A program made the position numbers and the translations under genes. Shown one piece after another: positions 17,147 through 25,636 of a stretch of DNA of 34,460 nucleotides. This DNA is from UBA2289 sp041677365 (GTDB lineage: Bacteria; Bacillota_I; Bacilli_A; Izemoplasmatales; Hujiaoplasmataceae). Within the stretch, counting starts at the first letter, position 1. The number at the start of each line of letters is the position of its first letter. Under the pieces are notes generated by a model that was given only the letters and a program-made list of their open reading frames with translations, did not search any database and was not told the DNA's origin. Location of the stretch: contig JBAYQC010000001.1 in the NCBI GenBank assembly GCA_041677365.1, positions 1-34,460 on the forward strand. Direction: 5' to 3'.

Positions 17147-18868
17147 TTGAACAAAACTAAGTTACTAAAAGTTGCTAAAGGTGAGATAAAAGCTGATATC
17201 GTGTTGAAAAATGCTCAGTTAATCAATGTCTTTACCAAAGATATTGAGAGTGGAAATTTAGCTATCTCTGATGGCATAATTATTGGGGTTGGTAACTACA
17301 AAGGCGAAATAGAATATGATTATAGTGGGTACTTTTTAGCACCTGGTTTTATCGATGGACATGTCCATATAGAATCTTCAATGTTAATCCCACCTTATTA
17401 CGCTCAAGCTGTTTTACCAAGAGGAACTACTTCAGTAGTCGCAGATTGTCATGAAATAGCAAATGTTTTAGGTATTAAAGGTATTGATTTTATGTTGGAA
17501 GCTAGTGAAAACATTCCCTTAGATGTTTTTATGATGATACCTTCTTGTGTTCCTTCAACTAAATATGAAACTTCAGGGGCTGTACTTAAAGCTCAGGATT
17601 TAAAAAAATATGTTGATAATGACAGAGTCTATGGTCTAGGAGAAATGATGGATTACCCTGGAGCAATCAATGGTGAAAAGGAAGTACTAAAGAAGATTGA
17701 TGCTTTTGCCCATAAAACAATTGATGGTCATGCACCATTAATCATGGAAAAAGACCTTAATGCTTATGTGTTATCCGGTGTTAAAACCGATCATGAATGC
17801 ACGGTTCCAGAAGAACTTATTGAAAAGGTTAAACGAGGTATGTACATTCATTTAAGAGAAGGTTCACAGACGAAAAATATAGTTGATTTATTACCGGGTG
17901 TAAACCCTAGTATCTATCAAAGAATATTGTTTTGTTCGGATGATTTACATCCATCAGATATAAAGAAAACTGGGCATATCGACAACAATATCAATATAGC
18001 TATTAAAAGTGGTATACCGCCAGTTGAAGCGATATCAATGGCAACGATTAATATTGCTAATTGCTATAGGCTTAAAGATGTTGGAGCTATCGCTCCAGGA
18101 TATAAAGCCGATTTAGTAGCTTTTAAAGATATTAATAATATTGAAATTATTGATGTCTTTAAAGCCGGTAATTTAGTCGTTAAAAATAAAAAGACTTGCT
18201 TTAAAGTAAAAGAAGTAGATACTATGAAAGTAGAAGATACGGTTAAGATAAATTTGGCTAGTGTAAATCTTGCTTTTAATTTAAAATCTAATTACATAAA
18301 AGTAATCGGTTTAATTAAAAATAATGTCACTACAAAAATGTTAGAAGAGACTGTAAAGTTAAATCAGGGTCGGTTCCTACCAAAAGAAAATCCTGGTTTA
18401 CTAAAACTAGTTGTTTTAGAAAGACATAAACTAAGTGGCAATATCGGAAAAGCTATTGTGAGAGGCTATGGTTTGAAAAATGGAGCCTTAGCATTGACTA
18501 TCGCTCATGACAGTCATAATTTAATCTGCATCGGTGATAATAACCCTGATATGCTCAAAGCGATCTTTACAATAAAAGACATCGGCGGAGGAATTGTGCT
18601 GGTAAGTGAAGGAAAAGTAATTGAAACTCTACCTTTAGAAGTAGGGGGATTGATGTCTAAAAAACCTCAAGAGTTTGTGATTGAAAGATTAGAAAGTCTA
18701 GAGAGCAATCTAAAAAAACTTGGAGTGAATCATGAAATTGAAGATCCGATTCTACAACTAGCATTTTTATCATTGCCAGTAATTCCCGAATTAAAGTTGA
18801 CTGATATGGGTCTATTTGATGTTAGAAAATTTAAAATTACATCAATTGAGGTAGGTGAAGATTCTTGA
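17147..18868 (+). CDS. ade: Adenine deaminase
   Basis: The 573-residue protein is a full-length AdeC-type adenine deaminase, which converts adenine to hypoxanthine and ammonia. It has the metal site GFIDGHVHIESSM, the GTTSVVADCHEIANV block, HLREGS, SDDLHPSD with the metal-binding Asp, and the C-terminal domain with GGGIVLVSEGKV and GGLMS. The start is TTG at 17147, 6 bases after a perfect AGGAGGT, 20 bases after the FAD subunit gene. In this operon it supplies hypoxanthine to the Mo hydroxylases. Confidence 0.95.
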   Translation: MNKTKLLKVAKGEIKADIVLKNAQLINVFTKDIESGNLAISDGIIIGVGNYKGEIEYDYSGYFLAPGFIDGHVHIESSMLIPPYYAQAVLPRGTTSVVADCHEIANVLGIKGIDFMLEASENIPLDVFMMIPSCVPSTKYETSGAVLKAQDLKKYVDNDRVYGLGEMMDYPGAINGEKEVLKKIDAFAHKTIDGHAPLIMEKDLNAYVLSGVKTDHECTVPEELIEKVKRGMYIHLREGSQTKNIVDLLPGVNPSIYQRILFCSDDLHPSDIKKTGHIDNNINIAIKSGIPPVEAISMATINIANCYRLKDVGAIAPGYKADLVAFKDINNIEIIDVFKAGNLVVKNKKTCFKVKEVDTMKVEDTVKINLASVNLAFNLKSNYIKVIGLIKNNVTTKMLEETVKLNQGRFLPKENPGLLKLVVLERHKLSGNIGKAIVRGYGLKNGALALTIAHDSHNLICIGDNNPDMLKAIFTIKDIGGGIVLVSEGKVIETLPLEVGGLMSKKPQEFVIERLESLESNLKKLGVNHEIEDPILQLAFLSLPVIPELKLTDMGLFDVRKFKITSIEVGEDS

Positions 18869-20112
18869 GTTATAAATTAGCATATCGCTGCACCATATGC
18901 AATAAGAAATATCCAGTTGATAAGGAACTATATACCTGCCCCGAATGCGGAGAAACTGGAATTTTAGATATTGAATATGATTATAAAAAAATCGCTGAAG
19001 TATTCACTAAAGCAAAACTTAGTTCGTCAAAAGAATACTCTTTATGGCGTTATCTTCCCCTTTTACCAGTTGAAGAAAGTTTCACAAAGAATTCATTAAG
19101 GGTTGGCTGGACTCCGCTTTATAAATTCGCTGATTTAGCATTGAAGTATAATACTAAAGCTATATATATTAAAGATGATGGACAAAATCCTACTCAATCT
19201 TTAAAGGATAGAGCAAGCGTAGTCGCTTGCGTAAAAGCGTTGGAGTTAAATCAAAAAGTCATCTCCTGTTCCTCGACTGGAAATGCCGCTTCCTCTTTAG
19301 CGGGCAATGCCGCCAAAATGGGATTGAAAACAGTGATCTTTGTTCCGGAGCGAGCCCCAATTGGAAAATTAACCCAGATTCAAGCTTTTGGGTCTCAATT
19401 AATAAAAGTAAAAGGTGACTATAAAGCTGCTTATGAGATGTCAAAGGCGGCGATAAACCACTTCGGATTTTATAATCGTAACGCTGCTATTAACCCTAAT
19501 CTAATCGAGGGAAAGAAAACTGTAGCTTTAGAAATTGCTGAACAACTTAATTTTAAGCCGACTGAGTGGATAGTTGTTTCAGTTGGAGACGGCTGCACAA
19601 TTGGTGGAGTATACAAAGGGTTTTATGACCTTTTTAATTTGAATTTTATCAAAAAAATCCCTAAAATTTTAGGTGTACAAAGCAGTGGTTGTAACCCCTT
19701 TTATCAGGCATATAAAAATAATTTAGATTATTTAGAAGAAACAGATGAGCTTACAGTCGCCGACAGTATTTCTGTAGGCATACCGAGAAACCCTGTTAAG
19801 GGATTAAATGCTGTAAAAAAATCCCAAGGAGCTTTTATTGAGGTAAGCGATGAAGAGATTTTAAGCGCAATCAAAGAATTAGCTTCACAAACGGGAATTT
19901 TTGCTGAACCTGCAGCAGCAGCTAGTTTTGCTGGATTTAAGAAAGCAAGACGTAAAGCCATAATTAGTAGCGAAGAAGAAGTAACAATTATCATAACCGG
20001 TAACGGACTTAAAGACCCTAATAACGCTAGAAAAGTTCTTGAAGAACCTTTAGCAGTTGAACCAGTTTTTGAAAAAATTAAACATATTTTAAATATAGAA
20101 AGAAGGACATAA
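18865..20112 (+). CDS. Threonine-synthase-family PLP enzyme with N-terminal zinc ribbon
   Basis: The 415-residue protein starts with a rubredoxin-like zinc ribbon (C9, C12, C25, C28) and continues as a fold-type II PLP enzyme: the Schiff-base lysine is K114 in QSLKDRAS, followed by SSTGNAASSLAG (phosphate/substrate loop) and a glycine-rich VSVGDGCTIGGVYKG block. The family includes threonine synthases that use O-phosphohomoserine, but no other threonine genes are present. In this catabolic operon, a lyase acting on a diamino- or ureido-amino acid is more plausible (inference). The start is TTG 18865, overlapping the ade stop, with GAGGTAGGTGAAG upstream. It sits in tandem with a second PLP enzyme where YgeX would be expected. 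Confidence 0.82.
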   Translation: MSYKLAYRCTICNKKYPVDKELYTCPECGETGILDIEYDYKKIAEVFTKAKLSSSKEYSLWRYLPLLPVEESFTKNSLRVGWTPLYKFADLALKYNTKAIYIKDDGQNPTQSLKDRASVVACVKALELNQKVISCSSTGNAASSLAGNAAKMGLKTVIFVPERAPIGKLTQIQAFGSQLIKVKGDYKAAYEMSKAAINHFGFYNRNAAINPNLIEGKKTVALEIAEQLNFKPTEWIVVSVGDGCTIGGVYKGFYDLFNLNFIKKIPKILGVQSSGCNPFYQAYKNNLDYLEETDELTVADSISVGIPRNPVKGLNAVKKSQGAFIEVSDEEILSAIKELASQTGIFAEPAAAASFAGFKKARRKAIISSEEEVTIIITGNGLKDPNNARKVLEEPLAVEPVFEKIKHILNIERRT

Positions 20113-20115
20113 TTT

Positions 20116-21468
20116 ATGAGCAAAATACCATTTGGACCAACTTATGACGAGATGGCTAATCCCAGTCACATTGATCCTAAAATTCGTAAAAAAGCATTAG
20201 CGGGAAAACAAGATGAACTAGATCCAATTAATCTTTTCAACATCAATTGGAAAGATGATGAAAATAAGGTTCACAAAATTGTTTTACCAAAAGCACTGAC
20301 AAATGTTGACAGTAATATTGTTGTATTGATTGGAAAACACTTCCCAAGTGGGTCACACAAAGTTGGGCCTGCTTATTCTACTTTAATTGAAGGCTGTGTT
20401 GATCAAACGATTCTCCCGGGAAAGCATACTATCTTAGGACCATCAACAGGAAACTTTGGTATCGGAGTATCCTATATTTGTAATTTAATGAAGTATGATT
20501 CAATTGTAATCATGCCCGATAATATGAGTAAAGAAAGATACCAAAGAATCAAAAAATATGGAGCTAAACTAGACCTTACTCCTGGTACTGAATCGGATGT
20601 TATTCTTACACTTGAAAGAACTTTTGAACTTAAAAAAGATCCTAAAAACAGATCACTTGCACAGTTTGAACTTCTACCTAATTATCGTTTCCATCGCCAT
20701 GTTACTGGACAGGCTTGTGTTGAAGCAGTTAAAGGGATAGGGAACGGCCGAATAGCGTGTTTTGCATCGGCACCAGGTTCTGCGGGAACTTTAGCTGCAG
20801 GAGACCATATTAAGACAGTTTATCCAGAAGCAAAAATCGCTGCTTTAGAACCATATGAATGTTCAACTTTAATGAATGGTGGTAGAGGACAACATCGAAT
20901 CGAAGGTATTGGTGATAAGATGTGTACCTTAATTCACAATGTATTAAATACTGATTTCATTGCTTTAATTAAAGATGAGGAATCTGTTCAAGGTTTAAAG
21001 ATTATTCATGATGGAATGAATATATTAATTGAAAATGGAGTTGACCCATTAGTAGCTAAAGAGATGCAAGAATTATTTGGGGTTTCCGGTATCTGTAATA
21101 TTATCGGTGCGATTAAAATGGCAAAATTTTTAAAACTCGGACCTGATGATAATATCGTTACTGTCGCAACTGATGGATTCGATCGTTATGAAACCGTACT
21201 TCACGATTTGAATAAACGTTATTTAGAAACAGAAGATTTTGTTTTAAGAAGATGGTTCAAGGATATCTTTGTTAAAACTGAAACTAATGATATTGCTGAT
21301 TATCGACCGATTTCTCAAAAAGAAAAACTCTTTAAACAAAAAGAGAAGGATTGGTTGAAGTTCGGGTATGCTCAAGAATACCTTGATGCAATGCGAAATA
21401 TGAGTTTTTGGGATCGAGAATATCAAAAGGTATTTCATTACGATGAATTAATCAAGAAGTTGAGATAG
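20116..21468 (+). CDS. Fold-type II PLP-dependent beta-family enzyme (YgeX position)
   Basis: The 450-residue protein has the fold-type II signature with the likely Schiff-base lysine at K82 in PSGSHKVGPA, the phosphate-binding loop GPSTGNFGIG and ASAPGSAGTLAAG further on. It is longer than cysteine synthases (about 310) and lacks the FGLNAFK block of enteric diaminopropionate ammonia-lyase YgeX. It belongs to a Clostridia-type family usually annotated only as PLP-dependent enzyme. The start follows AGAAGGAC and lies 3 bases after the preceding gene; the YgeY gene follows after 10 bases. An ammonia-lyase or beta-elimination role in purine fragment breakdown is inferred from position. Confidence 0.8.
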   Translation: MSKIPFGPTYDEMANPSHIDPKIRKKALAGKQDELDPINLFNINWKDDENKVHKIVLPKALTNVDSNIVVLIGKHFPSGSHKVGPAYSTLIEGCVDQTILPGKHTILGPSTGNFGIGVSYICNLMKYDSIVIMPDNMSKERYQRIKKYGAKLDLTPGTESDVILTLERTFELKKDPKNRSLAQFELLPNYRFHRHVTGQACVEAVKGIGNGRIACFASAPGSAGTLAAGDHIKTVYPEAKIAALEPYECSTLMNGGRGQHRIEGIGDKMCTLIHNVLNTDFIALIKDEESVQGLKIIHDGMNILIENGVDPLVAKEMQELFGVSGICNIIGAIKMAKFLKLGPDDNIVTVATDGFDRYETVLHDLNKRYLETEDFVLRRWFKDIFVKTETNDIADYRPISQKEKLFKQKEKDWLKFGYAQEYLDAMRNMSFWDREYQKVFHYDELIKKLR

Positions 21469-21478
21469 AGGTGAAATT

Positions 21479-22696
21479 ATGATTTATGAAAAGATTTATG
21501 AACTTAGTAAAAAGTATGAAAAAGATATGACTAAATTCTTAAGGGATATGATTAGGATTCCTAGTGAGAGTTGTGGTGAAAAAGAAGTCATCCAAAGAAT
21601 TAAACAAGAAATGGAAAAAGTTGGTTTCGATGAAATAAGAATTGACAAGATGGGAAACATCATCGGAAGAGTCGGTAGTGGAAAGCACTTAATTGCAATG
21701 GATGCTCATATCGATACTGTAGGAATTGGTGAAATAAAAAACTGGAAATTTGATCCTTATGAAGGTTTTGAGGATGATGAGTTAATTGGTGGTAGAGGTG
21801 GTTCTGACCAAGAAGGCGGTATGGCTTCTATGGTTTATGCCGGAAAGATAATCAAAGAGTTAAACTTGGATAAAGAGTATACACTTTTGATTACTGGAAC
21901 TGTTCAAGAAGAAGATTGCGATGGTTTGTGTTGGCAATACTTAATTGAACAAGAAAATATTCGTCCAGAGTTTGTAGTTATAACTGAGCCTACTAATTTA
22001 AATATTTATCGTGGACATCGTGGAAGAATGGAAATTAAAGTTTCAACAAGTGGAATTTCTTGTCACGGAAGCGCTCCTGAAAGAGGCGACAACGCAATTT
22101 TTAAAATGGCTCCGATTCTTTTAGAACTACAAGAGCTAAACAAGCGTTTATTAGATAATGCATTTTTAGGAAAAGGCACTTTAACTGTTAGTGAAATTTT
22201 TTACTCTTCACCTTCTCGCTGTGCTGTAGCTGATGGGTGCGCCGTGTCTATTGATCGAAGATTGACTGATGGAGAAACTTATCTTAGTGCAATTAAAGAA
22301 ATTGAAGAATTAGAATCAGTGAAGAAAGCCAATGCTAAAGTAGAAATGTATGAGTATGCTAGACCATCTTACACAGGTTTAGTTTATCCTACAGAAGCAT
22401 ATTTTCCTACTTGGGTCATTCCTGAAGATCATATAATTACAAAAACTAGTGTTGAAGCTTACCGTAGTTTATTTAATCAAGAACCTTTGGTTGATAAATG
22501 GACATTTTCAACTAACGCTGTTTCAATTATGGGACGACATAATATTCCTTGTATTGGTTTTGGCCCTGGTAAAGAAGAGCAAGCTCACGCACCAAACGAG
22601 GTAACTTATAAAGAACATTTAGTTAAAGCTTGTGCAATGTATGCTTCAATACCTTTAACTTATATAAATAATTTAAAAGAAGGAGAGAAAAAATAA
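21479..22696 (+). CDS. ygeY: YgeY family M20 metallohydrolase
   Basis: The 405-residue protein is an M20/M28-type dizinc amidohydrolase. The first metal motif is MDAHIDTVG, the catalytic Glu pair appears in VQEEDCDG, and later metal/lid features are EPTNLNIYRGHRGRMEI and the HAPNE block near the C-terminus. YgeY proteins form a distinct subgroup tied to selenium-dependent Mo hydroxylase and purine clusters. They probably hydrolyse a ureido or amide bond in a small intermediate, but the substrate is not evident from sequence. The start follows GAGGTG; the stop overlaps the carbamoyltransferase start (TAATG). Confidence 0.9.
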   Translation: MIYEKIYELSKKYEKDMTKFLRDMIRIPSESCGEKEVIQRIKQEMEKVGFDEIRIDKMGNIIGRVGSGKHLIAMDAHIDTVGIGEIKNWKFDPYEGFEDDELIGGRGGSDQEGGMASMVYAGKIIKELNLDKEYTLLITGTVQEEDCDGLCWQYLIEQENIRPEFVVITEPTNLNIYRGHRGRMEIKVSTSGISCHGSAPERGDNAIFKMAPILLELQELNKRLLDNAFLGKGTLTVSEIFYSSPSRCAVADGCAVSIDRRLTDGETYLSAIKEIEELESVKKANAKVEMYEYARPSYTGLVYPTEAYFPTWVIPEDHIITKTSVEAYRSLFNQEPLVDKWTFSTNAVSIMGRHNIPCIGFGPGKEEQAHAPNEVTYKEHLVKACAMYASIPLTYINNLKEGEKK

Positions 22697-23679
22697 TGAA
22701 ACCACTATTTAAAGGCAAACACTTCATTACCTTAGAGGAATGGGATAAATCAGAAATTGATAAACTCTTGGAAGTATCCAAGGAGTTTAAACGCAAATTC
22801 TATGCTAATGAAGAAACTGATTATTTAAAGAACAAAACTGCATTTTTAATGTTTTTTGAACAATCTACAAGAACAAGAAATTCAATGGAAGCTGGACTAG
22901 CGCAAATGGGCGGTCATGCAGTTTTCTTAGATACTTCAAAAATGCAAATAGCTCATGGCGAAAGCGCAAAAGATACTGCAGTAATTCTTTCATCTTATGG
23001 TCATGGAATTGCTTGTAGAAACTGTTTTTGGGGAGTAGGTAATAAGTTCTTGCGAGAAATGGCGGCTAATTCAACAGTCCCAATTATGAGTTTACAATGT
23101 GACCTTTATCATCCAATGCAAGGTTTAGCGGATTTGATGACAATTCAAGAGGTTTCTAAATCTACTAAAAACCTTAAAGTGTCAATCATATGGGCTTATG
23201 CAACGACGCATAAAAAACCAATTTCAGTACCTTTAACACAAGTTCTATTGTTTCCAAGATATGGCATGGATGTTACTATTGCTTATCCAGAAGGTTATGA
23301 TTTACCTGAATGGGTTTTTGAAAAAGCGAAGAAAAATGCAATTGAAAATGGTGGTTGTTTTAAAATAACTCATAATATGGAAGAGGCTTATAAAGATGCT
23401 GATATCGTAATCCCTAAGAACTGGGGTTCATGGGTTAATAATCAATCTGACGCTGTAGTTGATGATTTATTAAAAAGTTATAAATCTTGGAAATGTACGG
23501 ATGAAATGATCGCTCTAGCAAGTAAAGATGTAAAATATATGCATGCTTTACCTGCTGATAGAGGTAATGAAGTAACCGATAGTGTTATCGACGGGTCACA
23601 CTCAATAGTATATCAAGAAGCAGAAAACCGGATTCATACTGCAAAAGCGGTTATGGCCATGACCATGGGTGACAAATAA
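22696..23679 (+). CDS. ygeW: YgeW-type carbamoyltransferase, short form
   Basis: The 327-residue protein has the carbamoyl phosphate motif QSTRTRNS (S57-R61), the HPMQGLAD block and HALPAD, as in aspartate/ornithine carbamoyltransferases. The middle and C-terminal halves follow YgeW closely: SVPLTQVLLFPRYGMDV, PEGYDL and a DADIVIPKNWG block. The enteric YgeW is about 396 residues; here the N-terminal extension and an internal stretch near residue 265 are shorter. The catabolic direction would split a carbamoylated (ureido) intermediate with phosphate to give carbamoyl phosphate, but no carbamate kinase is encoded nearby. It overlaps ygeY by one base. Confidence 0.88.
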   Translation: MKPLFKGKHFITLEEWDKSEIDKLLEVSKEFKRKFYANEETDYLKNKTAFLMFFEQSTRTRNSMEAGLAQMGGHAVFLDTSKMQIAHGESAKDTAVILSSYGHGIACRNCFWGVGNKFLREMAANSTVPIMSLQCDLYHPMQGLADLMTIQEVSKSTKNLKVSIIWAYATTHKKPISVPLTQVLLFPRYGMDVTIAYPEGYDLPEWVFEKAKKNAIENGGCFKITHNMEEAYKDADIVIPKNWGSWVNNQSDAVVDDLLKSYKSWKCTDEMIALASKDVKYMHALPADRGNEVTDSVIDGSHSIVYQEAENRIHTAKAVMAMTMGDK

Positions 23680-23686
23680 ACCGCTA

Positions 23687-24217
23687 ATGAGAATTTTTAT
23701 TGCGCTGTTATTTCCCGAAGCTATTAAAGAAAAGCTTTACTCAGTTATTAATGAATGTAAAGATAACTTTCCCGGAAATTATACAGCTTATAATAATTTA
23801 CATCTGACCCTACATTATCTTGGAGAAGTTAGTGAAGATAAACTAAATTTACTAAAAGAAAGCATTAAGGAAATAGAATTTCCAAGTTTTACTTATACAG
23901 CAAAGAAGATTGATAGTTTCAAAAACAATAAAGCAAAAAAGATTGTACATCTAAGAGTGGAAAAATCGACATATTTAAAAATGCTTCATCAGAAAGTAAT
24001 CAATCTATTGTATGGTTTAGGATTTGAATTGGAAAATACTAACTTCACTCCTCACATAACTTTAGGTAGAAAAGTAGAGGTAAGTCATGAAGATTTATTG
24101 AATATAGAGTTCAATAAATTACTTATCCCAGCGACAAGAATAAGTATTATGGAAAGTAAAAGAATTAATGACGAACTGGTTTATGAAGAGATAGAGTTTG
24201 TTGATTTGATAAAATAA
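23687..24217 (+). CDS. thpR: RNA 2',3'-cyclic phosphodiesterase (ThpR/LigT family)
   Basis: The protein of about 176 residues has the two HxT motifs of 2H phosphoesterases: HLTLHYLG near residue 40 and HITLGR near residue 122. These enzymes open 2',3'-cyclic phosphate ends of RNA. I choose ATG 23687 because MRIFIALLFPE is the usual family start; the GTG at 23669 would overlap ygeW. Neither start has a strong ribosome site, so reading through from the ygeW transcript is likely. It is unrelated to the purine pathway but would be co-transcribed with it up to the shared terminator. Confidence 0.88.
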   Translation: MRIFIALLFPEAIKEKLYSVINECKDNFPGNYTAYNNLHLTLHYLGEVSEDKLNLLKESIKEIEFPSFTYTAKKIDSFKNNKAKKIVHLRVEKSTYLKMLHQKVINLLYGLGFELENTNFTPHITLGRKVEVSHEDLLNIEFNKLLIPATRISIMESKRINDELVYEEIEFVDLIK

Positions 24218-24240
24218 AAACGCTGAATTTCAGCGTTTTT
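24216..24240. terminator. Bidirectional terminator between thpR and guaD
   Basis: AAAAACGCTGA (24216-24226), loop ATT, TCAGCGTTTTT (24230-24240). The stem is flanked by A and T tracts, so it can terminate the converging transcripts from both sides. It touches both stop codons. Confidence 0.85.
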
Positions 24241-24719
24241 TAGTATAATTCTTTTTCTTTTTCTTGATATTCCTTAAAGAGTGTTAAGCAAGTTTCTCTT
24301 TCTTTTTCTTCTAAATCTAGTATGTTTAAATCAGAACGTTTATTTTCGATAAACTTATAGATAAAATCATCCCTAAAACCAATTTCATCAGCATCACTTT
24401 CAACACATCCGTAGTATACCTTTTTAATATTTGACCAGATAATTGCTCCTAAACACATCGGGCAGGGATAGGCTGTAGTATAGAGAGTGCAGCCACTTAA
24501 GTCGTGAGTATTTAAAGCTTTTGTTGCTTTTCTAATTGCGTTGATTTCAGCGTGTGCTGTAGGATCATGGTCTTTTAAAACCGTATTTGAAGCAATGGCG
24601 ATAACTTCATTGTTTTGATTTACAACTAAAGCGCCAAAAGGACCTCCGTAGTTTAAATTCATCGTTTTTCTAGCTTCAGATACCGCTAAATCCATTAATG
24701 CTTTGTGGTCTTTACTCAT
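24240..24719 (-). CDS. guaD: Guanine deaminase
   Basis: The 159-residue protein is a cytidine-deaminase-fold enzyme with zinc ligands H56 (TAHAE, with E58 as proton shuttle), C86 and C89 (PCPMC). The N-terminal GGPFGALVV and the C-terminal DADEIGFRDDFIYK match the Bacillus-type guanine deaminase better than tRNA adenosine deaminase TadA. It would convert guanine to xanthine, a substrate for the hydroxylases in the neighbouring cluster. It is transcribed from its own promoter on the opposite strand, with a GAGGAG ribosome site upstream of ATG 24719. Confidence 0.88.
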   Translation of the reverse strand: MSKDHKALMDLAVSEARKTMNLNYGGPFGALVVNQNNEVIAIASNTVLKDHDPTAHAEINAIRKATKALNTHDLSGCTLYTTAYPCPMCLGAIIWSNIKKVYYGCVESDADEIGFRDDFIYKFIENKRSDLNILDLEEKERETCLTLFKEYQEKEKELY

Positions 24720-24755
24720 ATCGATAATCTCCTCTTTTCCATGTCAAGTAAACTA

Positions 24756-24784
24756 ATTATAAAAGATAGAGTTTTTTTTGTAAA
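24756..24784 (-). promoter_or_regulatory. Promoter of guaD
   Basis: On the minus strand TTTACA (plus positions 24779-24784), a 17-base spacer and TATAAT (24756-24761) form a good sigma-A-type promoter 37 bases upstream of the start codon. Confidence 0.7.
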
Positions 24785-24812
24785 CAAGTAGGGAAGAATT
24801 AAGCCTAAAGAA

Positions 24813-24847
24813 TTAAAAATAATTCGTATATATGGTATAATTTACTT
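24813..24847 (+). promoter_or_regulatory. Promoter of the xth-led gene group
   Basis: TTAAAA (24813-24818), 17-base spacer and TATAAT (24836-24841) with a TGG extension. The 17-mer at 24831-24847 is identical to that at the purine cluster promoter. Confidence 0.65.
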
Positions 24848-24876
24848 ACAATTAAAAAGAAAGCGAGAGTGTAGGA

Positions 24877-25629
24877 ATGAATTTTATTACTTGGAATGTT
24901 AATGGACTAAGAGCAGCTAGGAAAAAGGGTTTCGATGAATTCTTTAATGATTCCGCCGCTGATATCTTTGCGATTCAAGAAACAAAAATGCAAGAAGAAC
25001 AAAAAGATTTTGATTTTCCGGGATACCATGAATATTGGAATTGTGCAGATAAAAAAGGTTACTCTGGAACTTTGATTTATACAAAAAAAGCACCTTTAAA
25101 CGTGGTTTTTGGGATTGACGGAGAAGGGTATAACGATGAAGGTAGAATCATCACTTTAGAGTATGATAATTTCTATTTCGTCAATACCTATGTCCCTAAT
25201 GCACAACCGGAACTTGCGAGACTTGATTATCGCATGAGTTTTGAAGATAACTTTAGATCATACTTAAGTAGATTAAAAGCAACTAAACCAGTTGTCCTTT
25301 GTGGAGATTTAAACGTTGCTCACAAAGAAATTGACCTAAAGAATCCTCAGTCAAATCAAAAGAACCCTGGATTCAGTATTGAAGAAAGAACTAAATTTCA
25401 AGAATTATTAGATGCTGGTTTTATCGATACTTACCGATATCTTTATCCTGATACGGTTAAATACACTTGGTGGTCATATCGATTTAACGCAAGAGCGAAT
25501 AACTCAGGATGGAGAATTGACTATTTTGTAGTTTCAGAAGATTTAAAGAAAAAAGTTAAAGATGTAAAAATACTCAATGAAATTTTTGGTAGTGACCATT
25601 GCCCAGTTGAAATTGATATTGATTTGTAG
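24877..25629 (+). CDS. xth: Exodeoxyribonuclease III (AP endonuclease)
   Basis: The 250-residue protein has the exonuclease III/AP endonuclease signatures: WNVNGLRAA at the start, QETKMQ with the metal-binding Glu, YVPNAQPE, the GDLNVAH catalytic block and GSDHCPVE at the C-terminus. It cleaves DNA at abasic sites in base excision repair. The start is ATG 24877 after GTAGGA. A TraX-like gene follows after 7 bases on the same transcript. Confidence 0.95.
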   Translation: MNFITWNVNGLRAARKKGFDEFFNDSAADIFAIQETKMQEEQKDFDFPGYHEYWNCADKKGYSGTLIYTKKAPLNVVFGIDGEGYNDEGRIITLEYDNFYFVNTYVPNAQPELARLDYRMSFEDNFRSYLSRLKATKPVVLCGDLNVAHKEIDLKNPQSNQKNPGFSIEERTKFQELLDAGFIDTYRYLYPDTVKYTWWSYRFNARANNSGWRIDYFVVSEDLKKKVKDVKILNEIFGSDHCPVEIDIDL

Positions 25630-25636
25630 GTGACTC

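Noticed and set aside
19728..20123. 131-codon minus-strand frame
   Set aside because: Antisense of the C-terminal part of the threonine-synthase-like gene; no family pattern and no ribosome site.
4017..23679. Selenocysteine or TGA-Trp recoding in the hydroxylase genes
   Set aside because: All TGA codons found are at natural gene ends; full-length subunits contain TGG for Trp and need no recoding.
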